A DNA stretch of 36,838 nucleotides from Bacteroidota bacterium (lineage in GTDB: Bacteria > Bacteroidota > Bacteroidia > Flavobacteriales > Flavobacteriaceae): assembly GCA_018335575.1 (NCBI GenBank), contig JAGXRT010000015.1, positions 1 through 36,838 on the forward strand, in the 5' to 3' direction. Under the pieces are notes generated by a model. It saw only the letters and a list, made by a program, of their open reading frames with translations, did not search any database and had not been told where the DNA came from. This document shows, in pieces, positions 26,914-36,708 of this stretch. Made by a program: the position numbers and the translations under genes. How positions within the stretch are numbered: the first letter of the stretch is position 1; each line of letters starts with the position of its first letter.

Positions 26914-27444
26914 TTATAAATTTGACTTAATTAATTGCATAAAAATTTCATCGTGAAATTTCCCTTTATAAAAATTCCACTCTTTTTTGATGCCTGCTAT
27001 TTTAAAGTTTTTATTTTCAAATAATCGAATGCTTTTTTCATTATCTGTTTCAATGCAAGCATAAATTTGATGAACATCCAACTGATTAAATGTGTATTCA
27101 ATTAGCAAAGAAAGTGCTTCAGAAGCATATCCATTTCCCTGAAATTTGGTTGATAATAATATTCCAACTCCTATACGCTTATGTTTTGGCTGAAAGTCAT
27201 ATAAATCAATCATTCCGATAGATTGATCTGTGGCATTCAACGCAATTATAAAACGCAGTTGTTTAATTTCGTATATATCTAAATGTGCATTTTTTAAATA
27301 ATTACGCAATATATTTTTTGAGAAAGGTTGTTGTGTTTGACTTACCCGCCAAAAGTCTTCATCATTTTCATGTTCAAATAAAAACGATAAATCTTCGGGC
27401 TCTAAAGCTCGTAAATACACTGATTGTCCGAGTAATGCTTTCAT
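26914..27444 (-). CDS. GNAT family N-acetyltransferase (RimJ/RimL-like)
   Basis: This 176-residue protein begins with the RimJ/L-like pattern VYLRALEPEDLSFLFEHEND. It has an acetyl-CoA-binding segment around GVGILLSTKFQGNGYASEAL (about 92-111; core QGNGYA) and the C-terminal IYACIETDNEKSIRLFENKNF (about 131-151) typical of Acetyltransf_3. The substrate is unknown. It overlaps the dapF stop by one base (TAATG) and ends 2 nt before mltG, so it sits in the middle of a tightly packed operon. Confidence 0.9.
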   Translation of the reverse strand: MKALLGQSVYLRALEPEDLSFLFEHENDEDFWRVSQTQQPFSKNILRNYLKNAHLDIYEIKQLRFIIALNATDQSIGMIDLYDFQPKHKRIGVGILLSTKFQGNGYASEALSLLIEYTFNQLDVHQIYACIETDNEKSIRLFENKNFKIAGIKKEWNFYKGKFHDEIFMQLIKSNL

Positions 27445-28223
27445 TAAATATTAATTGTGCCTTCAAAAACAAAAGTAGCCGGACCTTTTAAAAATACATT
27501 TGTATACGAATTATTTTCTTTGGTAAATGAGACTTCTAAACTGCCTCCCAATGTTTCAATTGTCAATGTATTTTTATCGGTCATTTGAGTGTCAAACATA
27601 GCTATTGCAACTGCTGTAGCACCTGTTCCACAAGCTAATGTTTCATCTTCAACTCCGCGTTCATAGGTTCTTAGTTTAAAATGTGCATCGTTAACTTTTT
27701 CTACAAAATTTACGTTTGCTCCTTCGTTAAAATAAGGGGCACCATATCTAATTGCCCTACCTTGTGATACTACATTACAATTTTTTACCTGAGTGGTAAC
27801 AATTATATGATGTGGAGATCCAGAATTTACAAAATAATGATTAGGATAATATTCTACTTGGTTTACATCAATCATTTGAAGATTAATTAAATCATTAATA
27901 ACTGTTGCATAATGTAAACCATCTATTGCTTCAAAGGTAGTTTCTTTAGTTATTACACCTAATTTTTTAGCAAAAGCAACTATACATCTACCGCCATTTC
28001 CACACATGGTACTTTCTTTTCCATCAGCGTTATAATACTTCATTTTAAAATCTACAGAGGCAGATTTTTCTAATAATATCAATCCATCTGCACCAATTCC
28101 ATATTTTCTGTTACAAAGTTGGTTGATTAAAGAAGTGTTATTTTCTGGAAAAATAGTTGTACGATTATCAATAATGATAAAATCATTTCCTGCACCTTGA
28201 TATTTATAAAAAGTTAAAATCAT
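27444..28223 (-). CDS. dapF: Diaminopimelate epimerase
   Basis: DapF converts LL- to meso-diaminopimelate for lysine and peptidoglycan synthesis. The 259-residue protein is typical in length. The two catalytic cysteines are visible in STMCGNGGRC (about 71-80) and TLACGTGATAVA (about 194-205). The N-terminal substrate-binding segment is YQGAGNDFIIIDNR. It heads an operon with a GNAT gene and mltG, so precursor supply and glycan-strand cutting are encoded together. A TATATTTG box ends 5 nt before the ATG, suggesting a leaderless mRNA. Confidence 0.97.
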   Translation of the reverse strand: MILTFYKYQGAGNDFIIIDNRTTIFPENNTSLINQLCNRKYGIGADGLILLEKSASVDFKMKYYNADGKESTMCGNGGRCIVAFAKKLGVITKETTFEAIDGLHYATVINDLINLQMIDVNQVEYYPNHYFVNSGSPHHIIVTTQVKNCNVVSQGRAIRYGAPYFNEGANVNFVEKVNDAHFKLRTYERGVEDETLACGTGATAVAIAMFDTQMTDKNTLTIETLGGSLEVSFTKENNSYTNVFLKGPATFVFEGTINI

Positions 28224-28228
28224 CTGGG

Positions 28229-28236
28229 CAAATATA
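28229..28236 (-). promoter_or_regulatory. Putative -7 element of the dapF operon
   Basis: TATATTTG on the minus strand, 5 nt before the dapF ATG (28221-28223). No TTG is seen at the expected -33 distance. Confidence 0.45.
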
Positions 28237-28281
28237 GTGATTTTTACTTTCAGAGTTTTAAATAAATGGCTTGGTATTTAT

Positions 28282-28355
28282 GTGTTAAAATGAGTTAAAA
28301 CCTCGTTAATTACGTGTTAAATGAGTTGAATTTATTTTAGGAAATAGTAACTTTG
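28282..28355 (+). promoter_or_regulatory. htrA promoter with upstream direct repeat
   Basis: TTG (28326-28328), a 19-nt spacer and TAACTTTG (28348-28355) make a full consensus promoter, with a 5' UTR of about 20 nt. GTGTTAAAATGAGTT (28282-28296) and GTGTTAAATGAGTT (28314-28327) form a near-perfect direct repeat 32 bp apart. The second copy runs into the -33 box, a plausible activator or stress-regulator site. Confidence 0.55.
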
Positions 28356-28382
28356 AAGTAACAATATTAATTAAAATATTCA

Positions 28383-29825
28383 ATGATACATATGAAAAAA
28401 ATATCTGAATTAATTCTTGTTTCTGTTATTGGAGGTGCTATTACATTAGCGTCATATCTTTGGTTTTTTAGTGATGGAATCGCTACCAATCAGTTTTCTA
28501 CTGATGAAAAACCACGTATTTTACAAACCAATTTTAACAAAAATGAACTTTATGCGGCTGAGAATACTGATTTTGTTAAAGCGGCAGAAGAATCGTTAAA
28601 TGCAGTTGTACATGTGAAAAATATTAGCATTCAAACGGTTAGAGATCCTTTAGTTGAGTATTTTTATGGCAGGAGTTCTGAACGTAAATTTGAACAAATT
28701 GGCACCGGAAGTGGTGTAATAATTTCATCAGATGGGTACATTGTAACTAATAATCACGTAGTTCAAAATGCCACTGATATTGAAATTACTTTAAACAATA
28801 AAAAGAAGTATAAAGCTAAACTAATAGGAGCTGATGCTAATAATGATATTGCCCTTGTTAAAATTGAAGGTAAAGAATTGCCATATATCCCGTTTGGTAA
28901 TTCTGATAATTGTAGAGTAGGCGAGTGGGTATTGGCTGTTGGTAATCCATATAACTTAACCTCAACAGTTACTGCTGGTATCATTAGCGCTAAAGGGCGT
29001 GATTTAGATGGAAATTATAATATCGATTCTTTTATACAAACTGATGCGGCTGTAAATCAAGGAAATAGTGGTGGAGCATTGGTAAACACCCGTGGCGAAT
29101 TGATTGGAATCAATACGGCAATTTCGTCACTTAATGGTGGATTTGTAGGATATTCTTTTGCAATACCGTCTAATATAGCAAAAAAAATAGTAGAAGATTT
29201 AATTGAGTTTGGAAATGTTCAACGAGCCTATTTAGGTATATATTATGAAGAACTTTCTGATACAAAAGCTAAAGCATTAAATTATGATTCTAATGAAGGA
29301 GTTGTAATTACAGGAATTCAGGAAAGAGGAGCAGCCAAAGAAGCTGGTTTGTTAGAAAATGATATTATAATCAAAATAAATGGCAATAAAATTACCAAAT
29401 TTGGAGATTTAAACGGGCAGTTAAAATCTAAGAGACCTGGAGAATCAATAAAAGTGACCGTTTATCGCAAAAATGGTATTAAAGAACTAAATGTTACGCT
29501 TAAAAATCAATTTGGAAAAGTTGATATTGGAAAGTTTGATTTTACCGAGTATTATATTGGAGATGTTAAGCCAATTAATTCTTTAGATTTAACAAAATAT
29601 AAAGTTAAAAATGGTTTGAAAATTCAGAAATTAAACAATCAATATTTATCACAACGGTTTGGAATTAAAACCGGAGATATAATTATAGGAATTGATGATA
29701 ACGCAGTAAAATCTGAAAAAGAACTCGAATATTTTTTAGGTAAAGGACAAAATAAACAATATGTAATTGTGCAAATTTTAACTACTAATGGACAAGTTGA
29801 GTATATTCCAATAAAAATCAACTAA
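28383..29825 (+). CDS. HtrA/DegP-family periplasmic serine protease (Do-like)
   Basis: This envelope quality-control protease has 480 residues. An N-terminal signal anchor (about 10-29, ELILVSVIGGAITLASYLWF) is followed by a trypsin-like domain (about 65-260). The triad is His125 in TNNHVVQNA, Asp155 in NNDIALVKI and Ser229 in GNSGGALVN. PDZ1 lies at about 270-372 (AYLGIYYEEL, GAAKEAGLLENDIIIKINGN) and PDZ2 at about 385-478 (FGIKTGDIIIGIDDNAV). Two PDZ domains put it in the DegP/DegQ class. ATG codons at 28383 and 28392 are both possible starts. It is monocistronic, with its own promoter and terminator. Confidence 0.95.
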   Translation: MIHMKKISELILVSVIGGAITLASYLWFFSDGIATNQFSTDEKPRILQTNFNKNELYAAENTDFVKAAEESLNAVVHVKNISIQTVRDPLVEYFYGRSSERKFEQIGTGSGVIISSDGYIVTNNHVVQNATDIEITLNNKKKYKAKLIGADANNDIALVKIEGKELPYIPFGNSDNCRVGEWVLAVGNPYNLTSTVTAGIISAKGRDLDGNYNIDSFIQTDAAVNQGNSGGALVNTRGELIGINTAISSLNGGFVGYSFAIPSNIAKKIVEDLIEFGNVQRAYLGIYYEELSDTKAKALNYDSNEGVVITGIQERGAAKEAGLLENDIIIKINGNKITKFGDLNGQLKSKRPGESIKVTVYRKNGIKELNVTLKNQFGKVDIGKFDFTEYYIGDVKPINSLDLTKYKVKNGLKIQKLNNQYLSQRFGIKTGDIIIGIDDNAVKSEKELEYFLGKGQNKQYVIVQILTTNGQVEYIPIKIN

Positions 29826-29849
29826 TTGATAAAATATTCAAAAAATATG

Positions 29850-29876
29850 AATCCCGTAATTAACGGGATTTTTTTA
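29850..29876 (+). terminator. Intrinsic terminator of htrA
   Basis: AATCCCGT (29850-29857), loop AATTA and ACGGGATT (29863-29870), followed by a run of T, 25 nt after the htrA stop. Confidence 0.9.
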
Positions 29877-29910
29877 TGAAAAAAAATTTTACGAAAACGT
29901 TTGAAATTTA

Positions 29911-29918
29911 TACTTTTG
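29911..29918 (+). promoter_or_regulatory. Putative -7 element of the GAPDH gene
   Basis: TACTTTTG matches TAnnTTTG, 15 nt upstream of the chosen ATG at 29934. Transcription would begin after 29918, so the first ORF codons (29901-29933) are untranslated, supporting the later start. Confidence 0.5.
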
Positions 29919-29933
29919 TCAAAAAAAATTAAA

Positions 29934-31379
29934 ATGACAACAGCTCAATTTTACGAATCACAATTAAATTTTCAGACCGAAAGACGCAGAGCAACCGTAG
30001 AGTTTATTAGAATTATAAGTGACTTATGGTATGATAATGGGATTGAACTAATCTTATTTAGAAATCAATTAATTGACAGAAACGTTAGTGAAATTCTAAA
30101 CTTACTCGAATACTCTCGTGAATTTGTTCAAAAACCTATTTCAATTTTTGATGCGGTTGAGATTGTTCAAGCAATAAAAGAGTTGAATTTTGTTTCTGCT
30201 AAGATTGATGTTGGTAAGTTGGTTTATGAGTTTCATTTAGAAAAAAAACAAATTTCTAAAATTGATTTTGTTAAAAAGAAATTGGCCGATGCCTTTACAC
30301 CAAAAGATATAAAACCTAAAGATGTTGTTTTATATGGTTTTGGAAGAATTGGTAGACTTTTAGCCCGAGAGTTAATGGCAAAAACTGGTAAAGGAAATCA
30401 ATTAAGATTGCGAGCAATAGTTATTAGAGGAGCAATAGATGCTGTAACTTTAGAAAAAAGAGCATCTTTATTGCGATTGGATTCTGTACACGGCGATTTT
30501 CCTGGTACCGTTCAGGTTGATTTAGAGAATAAATCTCTTATAATTGATGGAACCACAGTACATATGATAGCTGCCAATTCGCCCGAGGAAACCGATTATA
30601 CTTCCTACGGTATATCTGATGCATTATTAATAGATAACACAGGCGCATATCGCGATAAAGATGGGTTAGGACGGCATTTAAAAGCCAAAGGAATATCAAA
30701 AGTCTTGTTTACAGCACCAGGAAAAGGTATTCCAAATATCGTTTACGGGGTAAACCATAAAGAATTTAGTCCGGATGAGCTGGATATTTTTTCAGCAGCT
30801 TCCTGTACTACTAATGCTATAACGCCGGTATTAAAAGTTATAGAAGAGAGTTTTGGCATTATAAACGGACATATTGAAACTATCCACGCTTATACAAACG
30901 ATCAGAATTTAGTTGATAATTATCACAAAAAGTACCGAAGAGGAAGAGCAGCAGCTCTAAACATGGTAATAACTGAAACTGGCGCCGGAAGCGCTGTTTC
31001 ATTAGCCATACCTTCTCTTAAAGGTAAATTAACATCAAACGCAATTAGAGTTCCCGTTCCAAATGGTTCTTTAGTAGTCTTAAACATACATGTAGATACT
31101 CCTGCCAGCAAAGAAACAGTAAATACAACTGTAAAAAAGTATGCTTTAGAAGGTGATTTGGTAGAGCAAATTAAATATTCGTTAAACAATGAATTAGTAT
31201 CATCGGATATTATAGGTACGGCAGCCCCTGCTATTTTTGATAGCAACGCAACTATTGTAACTAACGACGGAAAAAATATGGTTTTATATGTTTGGTATGA
31301 TAACGAGTATGGTTATAGCCATCAGGTTATACGATTAGCAAAATACATTGCCAAAGTACAACGATTTTCTTATTACTAA
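29934..31379 (+). CDS. Glyceraldehyde-3-phosphate dehydrogenase, long form with N-terminal extension
   Basis: This enzyme of central carbon metabolism oxidises glyceraldehyde 3-phosphate with NAD(P)+. The ATG at 29934 gives 481 residues; the frame runs on to a TTG-type start at 29901, but the promoter lies in between. The first about 129 residues are a helical extension absent from the usual 330-residue GAPDH. The Rossmann domain starts at VVLYGFGRIGRLLAREL. The catalytic Cys (about 291) is in SAASCTTNAITP, the catalytic His in ETIHAYTNDQ, and the C-terminus has WYDNEYGYSHQV. The long form is known from Bacteroidota and some Proteobacteria. Whether it works in glycolysis or gluconeogenesis cannot be told. 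Confidence 0.93.
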   Translation: MTTAQFYESQLNFQTERRRATVEFIRIISDLWYDNGIELILFRNQLIDRNVSEILNLLEYSREFVQKPISIFDAVEIVQAIKELNFVSAKIDVGKLVYEFHLEKKQISKIDFVKKKLADAFTPKDIKPKDVVLYGFGRIGRLLARELMAKTGKGNQLRLRAIVIRGAIDAVTLEKRASLLRLDSVHGDFPGTVQVDLENKSLIIDGTTVHMIAANSPEETDYTSYGISDALLIDNTGAYRDKDGLGRHLKAKGISKVLFTAPGKGIPNIVYGVNHKEFSPDELDIFSAASCTTNAITPVLKVIEESFGIINGHIETIHAYTNDQNLVDNYHKKYRRGRAAALNMVITETGAGSAVSLAIPSLKGKLTSNAIRVPVPNGSLVVLNIHVDTPASKETVNTTVKKYALEGDLVEQIKYSLNNELVSSDIIGTAAPAIFDSNATIVTNDGKNMVLYVWYDNEYGYSHQVIRLAKYIAKVQRFSYY

Positions 31380-31406
31380 TTAACTATCAACAAGTTTTAA
31401 CCAAAG

Positions 31407-31438
31407 AAAAAGCCGAAACTTATGTTTCGGCTTTTTTT
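31407..31438 (+). terminator. Bidirectional terminator between GAPDH and the sulfur operon
   Basis: AAAAAGCCGAAAC (31407-31419), loop TTAT and GTTTCGGCTTTTT (31424-31436), then more T. The A and T runs on both sides let it serve the convergent GAPDH and DsrE-like genes. Confidence 0.92.
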
Positions 31439-31456
31439 GTTGTAAATGTTTGATTT

Positions 31457-31933
31457 TTAAATAAAAATAATTTGAGTACCTTCAACATCGGCTCTTTCGT
31501 AGAAATCTCCAATAGTTAAAATGCCATCTAAATCATCAATTAAATCTTTTTCTTCTAATTTAAACATATCTACAGCTAATTTACAAGCCCATAGTTTACA
31601 ACCTGAGGCTGACAAAATTTCTAAAAATTCATCAACTGGAGGCATGTCTAATTTTTCCATTTCTTTTTTCATCATCATAGATGCAAATGCTTCCATACCT
31701 GGCAATCCGCCTAACATTGTTGGCATTGGCATCGCTGGATTTCCAACAGTAGCTACTTTTAAATGTTTAAGTTTCTTTTTTGTAATTGCATCTAATCCAA
31801 AGAAAGTAAAGAATACTTCTGCTTCAATTCCTTCCATTCTTGCTCCATTTGCCATTACCATTGCTGCATAAGCGCTATCAATATGAGCTTTTGACAAAAT
31901 GAATAGCATTTTTTTAACAACTGATTTTCCCAT
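31457..31933 (-). CDS. DsrE/DsrF/DrsH-like sulfur-relay protein
   Basis: This 158-residue protein of the DsrE2-like group (DrsE_2 family) probably carries or transfers persulfide sulfur. The N-terminus MLFILSKAHIDSAYAAMVMA (about 9-28) and EAEVFFTFFGLDAI (about 37-50) fit the DsrE fold. The conserved cysteines are Cys112 and Cys117 in SGCKLWACKLAVDMF; Cys117 is in the usual active position of this group. The region 65-97 is strikingly rich in Met and Pro and may contact the membrane. It is last in the operon, 18 nt after the DsrC/TusE-like gene. The partner role is inferred from the operon. Confidence 0.85.
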   Translation of the reverse strand: MGKSVVKKMLFILSKAHIDSAYAAMVMANGARMEGIEAEVFFTFFGLDAITKKKLKHLKVATVGNPAMPMPTMLGGLPGMEAFASMMMKKEMEKLDMPPVDEFLEILSASGCKLWACKLAVDMFKLEEKDLIDDLDGILTIGDFYERADVEGTQIIFI

Positions 31934-31951
31934 TTTATTAAATTTTTAAGA

Positions 31952-32260
31952 TTAGATACAACTTTTTGGTTTTGGAATTCCGGCAATTCTGGTTGCTTTT
32001 TTTAAAGGTCCACCTGGAAATAATGCGTAAAATTCTTTAATATCAATTACACCGCTTCCTTTGATACCTCTAACTGAAAGTGCTTCTCCAGATTTAAATT
32101 GATTTTGAATCCATTCTATTACTTTAAAATGTGCATCAGTTAATGTTACTTCTTCTTCTTTTGCAATTGCAAAAGCAACATCTTTATCCCATTGTGATAA
32201 ATCTGCTAAATATCCGTCATCAGTTAGGTTAATTGTTTTACCTGCTACGTTTAGTTCCAT
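31952..32260 (-). CDS. DsrC/TusE-family sulfur carrier with one terminal cysteine
   Basis: This 102-residue protein has the full DsrC fold (GKTINLTDDGYLADLSQWDK, LTDAHFKVIEWI) and the C-terminal arm YALFPGGPLKKATRIAGIPK followed by PKSCI. The penultimate Cys101 (CysA) is present. The position eleven residues before, which is CysB in true DsrC proteins of sulfite reductase systems, is Thr90. So it cannot form the intramolecular disulfide or trisulfide and resembles TusE-like single-Cys carriers. It lies between the quinone oxidoreductase (29 nt upstream) and the DsrE-like gene (18 nt downstream). I infer it takes sulfur derived from sulfide oxidation. A role in tRNA thiolation is less likely because no TusBCD genes are near. 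Confidence 0.9.
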   Translation of the reverse strand: MELNVAGKTINLTDDGYLADLSQWDKDVAFAIAKEEEVTLTDAHFKVIEWIQNQFKSGEALSVRGIKGSGVIDIKEFYALFPGGPLKKATRIAGIPKPKSCI

Positions 32261-32289
32261 AATTTTATAGTTATTATTGTTATTAATGA

Positions 32290-33522
32290 TTAATCTAATT
32301 TTTTACCTAATTTACTCATATTTCTTGAAACAAGCGGAATCGGAATTCCTTTTAATAACATGTTCCAATAGATCCATTTAAATGCCATTTTTCCAAAGTG
32401 ATTTAATCGTGTTTCTTTTAACAAACTCATTGGTCCAACAACTGGTAATGGAAATTTACCTTCTACCGGTTCTTGTTTGTAGTTAAAATCGATTAACAAG
32501 CCTTTTCCATGTCCAGTTTCAATAAAACAATTTGCATGGCCATCAAATTCTTCTTTTAAAGGCTTTCCATCGATGTATAATAAAATATTATCTGTTAATG
32601 TTTCTGCTTGGAAATGTGCAACAGAACCTGCTTTTGATGCAGGAACATTGGAAGCGTCACCAATTACAAAAACATTTTCGTGTGCTTCAGATTGTAAGGT
32701 AAAATGGTTGGTTGGTATAAAGTTTAAATCATCTCCCATACCAGATCTTTTAATTACATCATCTCCCATATTGGTTGGTACAGTCACTAGAATATCATAA
32801 GGCACTTCTCTTCCTTCGTAATCTAGTATTTGATTGTTATCATTGTCAACACTTTCGATAGCAAAATCTGTAACAACTTTAATGTTTTTTTCTTTTAACA
32901 AATAGCTCAATGCTTCTGTTGCTTTAGGCTTTGTAAAAGCACCTCCGAGTGGAGTTACATAGGTTAAGTCAACTTTATCTCTCATTCCTTTTTTGGTGAA
33001 ATAAGAATCTGCTAAGAACACAAATTCTAGAGGAGCTACCGGACATTTAATTGGCATTTCTGTAAAATGAACTACCATTTTTCCGCCTTTAAATTCACGT
33101 AATTTATTTCTCAAAGCTACAGCACCTTCAAACGTATAAAAGTCAAAAACATTTTTATGCCAGTTTGTACCTTTCATCCCGTCAATTTCCTCAGGGGCTA
33201 TTTTTGCTCCCGTAGCAACTATTAAGATGTCATAATTTAATACTTCGCCTTCCAATTCAACCTTATTATCACTAGGAAGTATCTTTTCAATTTTTTTTTG
33301 AATATAATTTACACCTTTAGGAATAAACTTCTTTTTATCTTTTTTTACCTGATCTTCTGTATACGTATCAAAAGGTAAAAACAAAAATCCTGGTTGGTAA
33401 TAGTGCGTTTTATACTGGTCAACAATTGTTATTCGCCAATCATTTTTTGATAGTTTATGATTTAAATGATTCGCCATCATTGTACCTGCAGTACCAGCAC
33501 CAAGTATTACTAAATTTTTCAT
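32290..33522 (-). CDS. sqr: Sulfide:quinone oxidoreductase-type flavoprotein
   Basis: This membrane-associated flavoenzyme likely oxidises sulfide to polysulfide or persulfide and reduces quinone. The 410-residue protein has the FAD-binding motif ILGAGTAGTMMANHL (GxGxxG at 8-13), the segment VATGAKIAPEE, and a second FAD site VFVIGDASNVPASKAG (about 284-299). It has only two cysteines, Cys160 in PIKCPVAPLEF and Cys332 in HANCFIETG, at the positions of the two redox cysteines of SQR; the third, non-essential one is missing. A C-terminal amphipathic region (about 375-400) could bind the membrane. It leads the operon; a Crp/Fnr-like palindrome lies upstream. An NADH-dehydrogenase-like function is less likely given the paired cysteines. 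Confidence 0.88.
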   Translation of the reverse strand: MKNLVILGAGTAGTMMANHLNHKLSKNDWRITIVDQYKTHYYQPGFLFLPFDTYTEDQVKKDKKKFIPKGVNYIQKKIEKILPSDNKVELEGEVLNYDILIVATGAKIAPEEIDGMKGTNWHKNVFDFYTFEGAVALRNKLREFKGGKMVVHFTEMPIKCPVAPLEFVFLADSYFTKKGMRDKVDLTYVTPLGGAFTKPKATEALSYLLKEKNIKVVTDFAIESVDNDNNQILDYEGREVPYDILVTVPTNMGDDVIKRSGMGDDLNFIPTNHFTLQSEAHENVFVIGDASNVPASKAGSVAHFQAETLTDNILLYIDGKPLKEEFDGHANCFIETGHGKGLLIDFNYKQEPVEGKFPLPVVGPMSLLKETRLNHFGKMAFKWIYWNMLLKGIPIPLVSRNMSKLGKKLD

Positions 33523-33584
33523 ATGGTAACTAATTCTTTTATAGTTTAAAATTGTTAATTAATTATGTTAATAAAATCTTAATG

Positions 33585-33592
33585 CAAATTTA
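33585..33592 (-). promoter_or_regulatory. Putative -7 element of the sulfur operon
   Basis: TAAATTTG on the minus strand, 62 nt upstream of the oxidoreductase ATG. No TTG occurs at the -33 distance, as expected for an activator-dependent promoter. Confidence 0.5.
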
Positions 33593-33638
33593 CGGCTTAA
33601 ATTTGGTTAAATTATAGAACTAAATGTCTAATATAGAA

Positions 33639-33660
33639 TTATGTAACTTGGGTTACATAA
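33639..33660 (-). promoter_or_regulatory. Crp/Fnr-like operator upstream of the sulfur operon
   Basis: TTATGTAAC (33639-33647), spacer TTGG, and GTTACATAA (33652-33660): 9-bp perfect arms, 22 bp in all. Size and layout suit a Crp/Fnr-family dimer. The centre (33649.5) lies about 70-72 bp upstream of the start predicted from the -7 box, near a class I activator position. It is also about 87 bp from ligA. Confidence 0.6.
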
Positions 33661-33691
33661 GCAGAATAATTAATCTAACAATCAATATACT

Positions 33692-35950
<2,259 letters not shown>

Positions 35951-36068
35951 TCTAAGCTGATAATTTTATGTCTGTTTTAGATTTATTTAAAAAGGGTGAA
36001 AAATATTTGGTGGTTAAAAAAAATCTATGTTTATTTGCACTACAAAACAATATTAGTACAATACGTAT

Positions 36069-36650
36069 ATGAATATAGACGGCACAAAAGATACAATAAT
36101 TAGCGTAGCAAACAAGCTATTTAGCCGTTTTGGATTTCATAAAACCTCCATGGACGAAATTGCTAAAGTTGCCCGAAAAGCTAAAGGATCCTTATATTAT
36201 CACTTCGCAAGTAAAGAAGAACTGTTTAAAGAGGTCATTACTAAAGAGATAGAAAATCTTAAAAATCAATTATCTGCTATTGTTACCAATACCAACTACA
36301 GTGCAGATGAAAAATTGAGAAACTATTTATACAAGAGAATGGAAATATTAAATATTACCTCTTGCTACCACGAAACCCTTAAAGCTGATTTTTTTGAGCA
36401 TTTCCATTTTATTGACGATTTGCGAACCGATTTAGACAACTGGGAGAAAGAAAACTTAAAGTCAATAATTAATCAAGGTGCAGATTCAGGTCAGTTTGAG
36501 ATAAATTCACAGATTGATATATTGTTAGATGTTATTTTGATGGTTATGAAAGGGCTGGAAATACCATTTTTTCTTCAAAATAAATATGAAAAGTACGCTC
36601 CCCATTTTGATGGCCTTATAAAAATTTTAAACAAAGGACTGGCGAGATAA
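36069..36650 (+). CDS. TetR/AcrR family transcriptional regulator
   Basis: This 193-residue repressor has the N-terminal helix-turn-helix domain (about 6-52). Its characteristic segment is FGFHKTSMDEIAKVARKAKG followed by SLYYHFASKEELFKEVI, matching the TetR_N signature. The C-terminal ligand-binding domain (about 60-193) is helical and typical in size; the ligand is unknown. The gene lies 58 nt upstream of an RND/MMPL transporter in the same direction, a common arrangement for a regulator that controls its efflux system. The start is at the ATG at 36069. Confidence 0.92.
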   Translation: MNIDGTKDTIISVANKLFSRFGFHKTSMDEIAKVARKAKGSLYYHFASKEELFKEVITKEIENLKNQLSAIVTNTNYSADEKLRNYLYKRMEILNITSCYHETLKADFFEHFHFIDDLRTDLDNWEKENLKSIINQGADSGQFEINSQIDILLDVILMVMKGLEIPFFLQNKYEKYAPHFDGLIKILNKGLAR

Positions 36651-36708
36651 TTTTTTTTACAAATAACTGACTAAAAAACAATAATTGTATAAATATACTT
36701 TTAATTAG

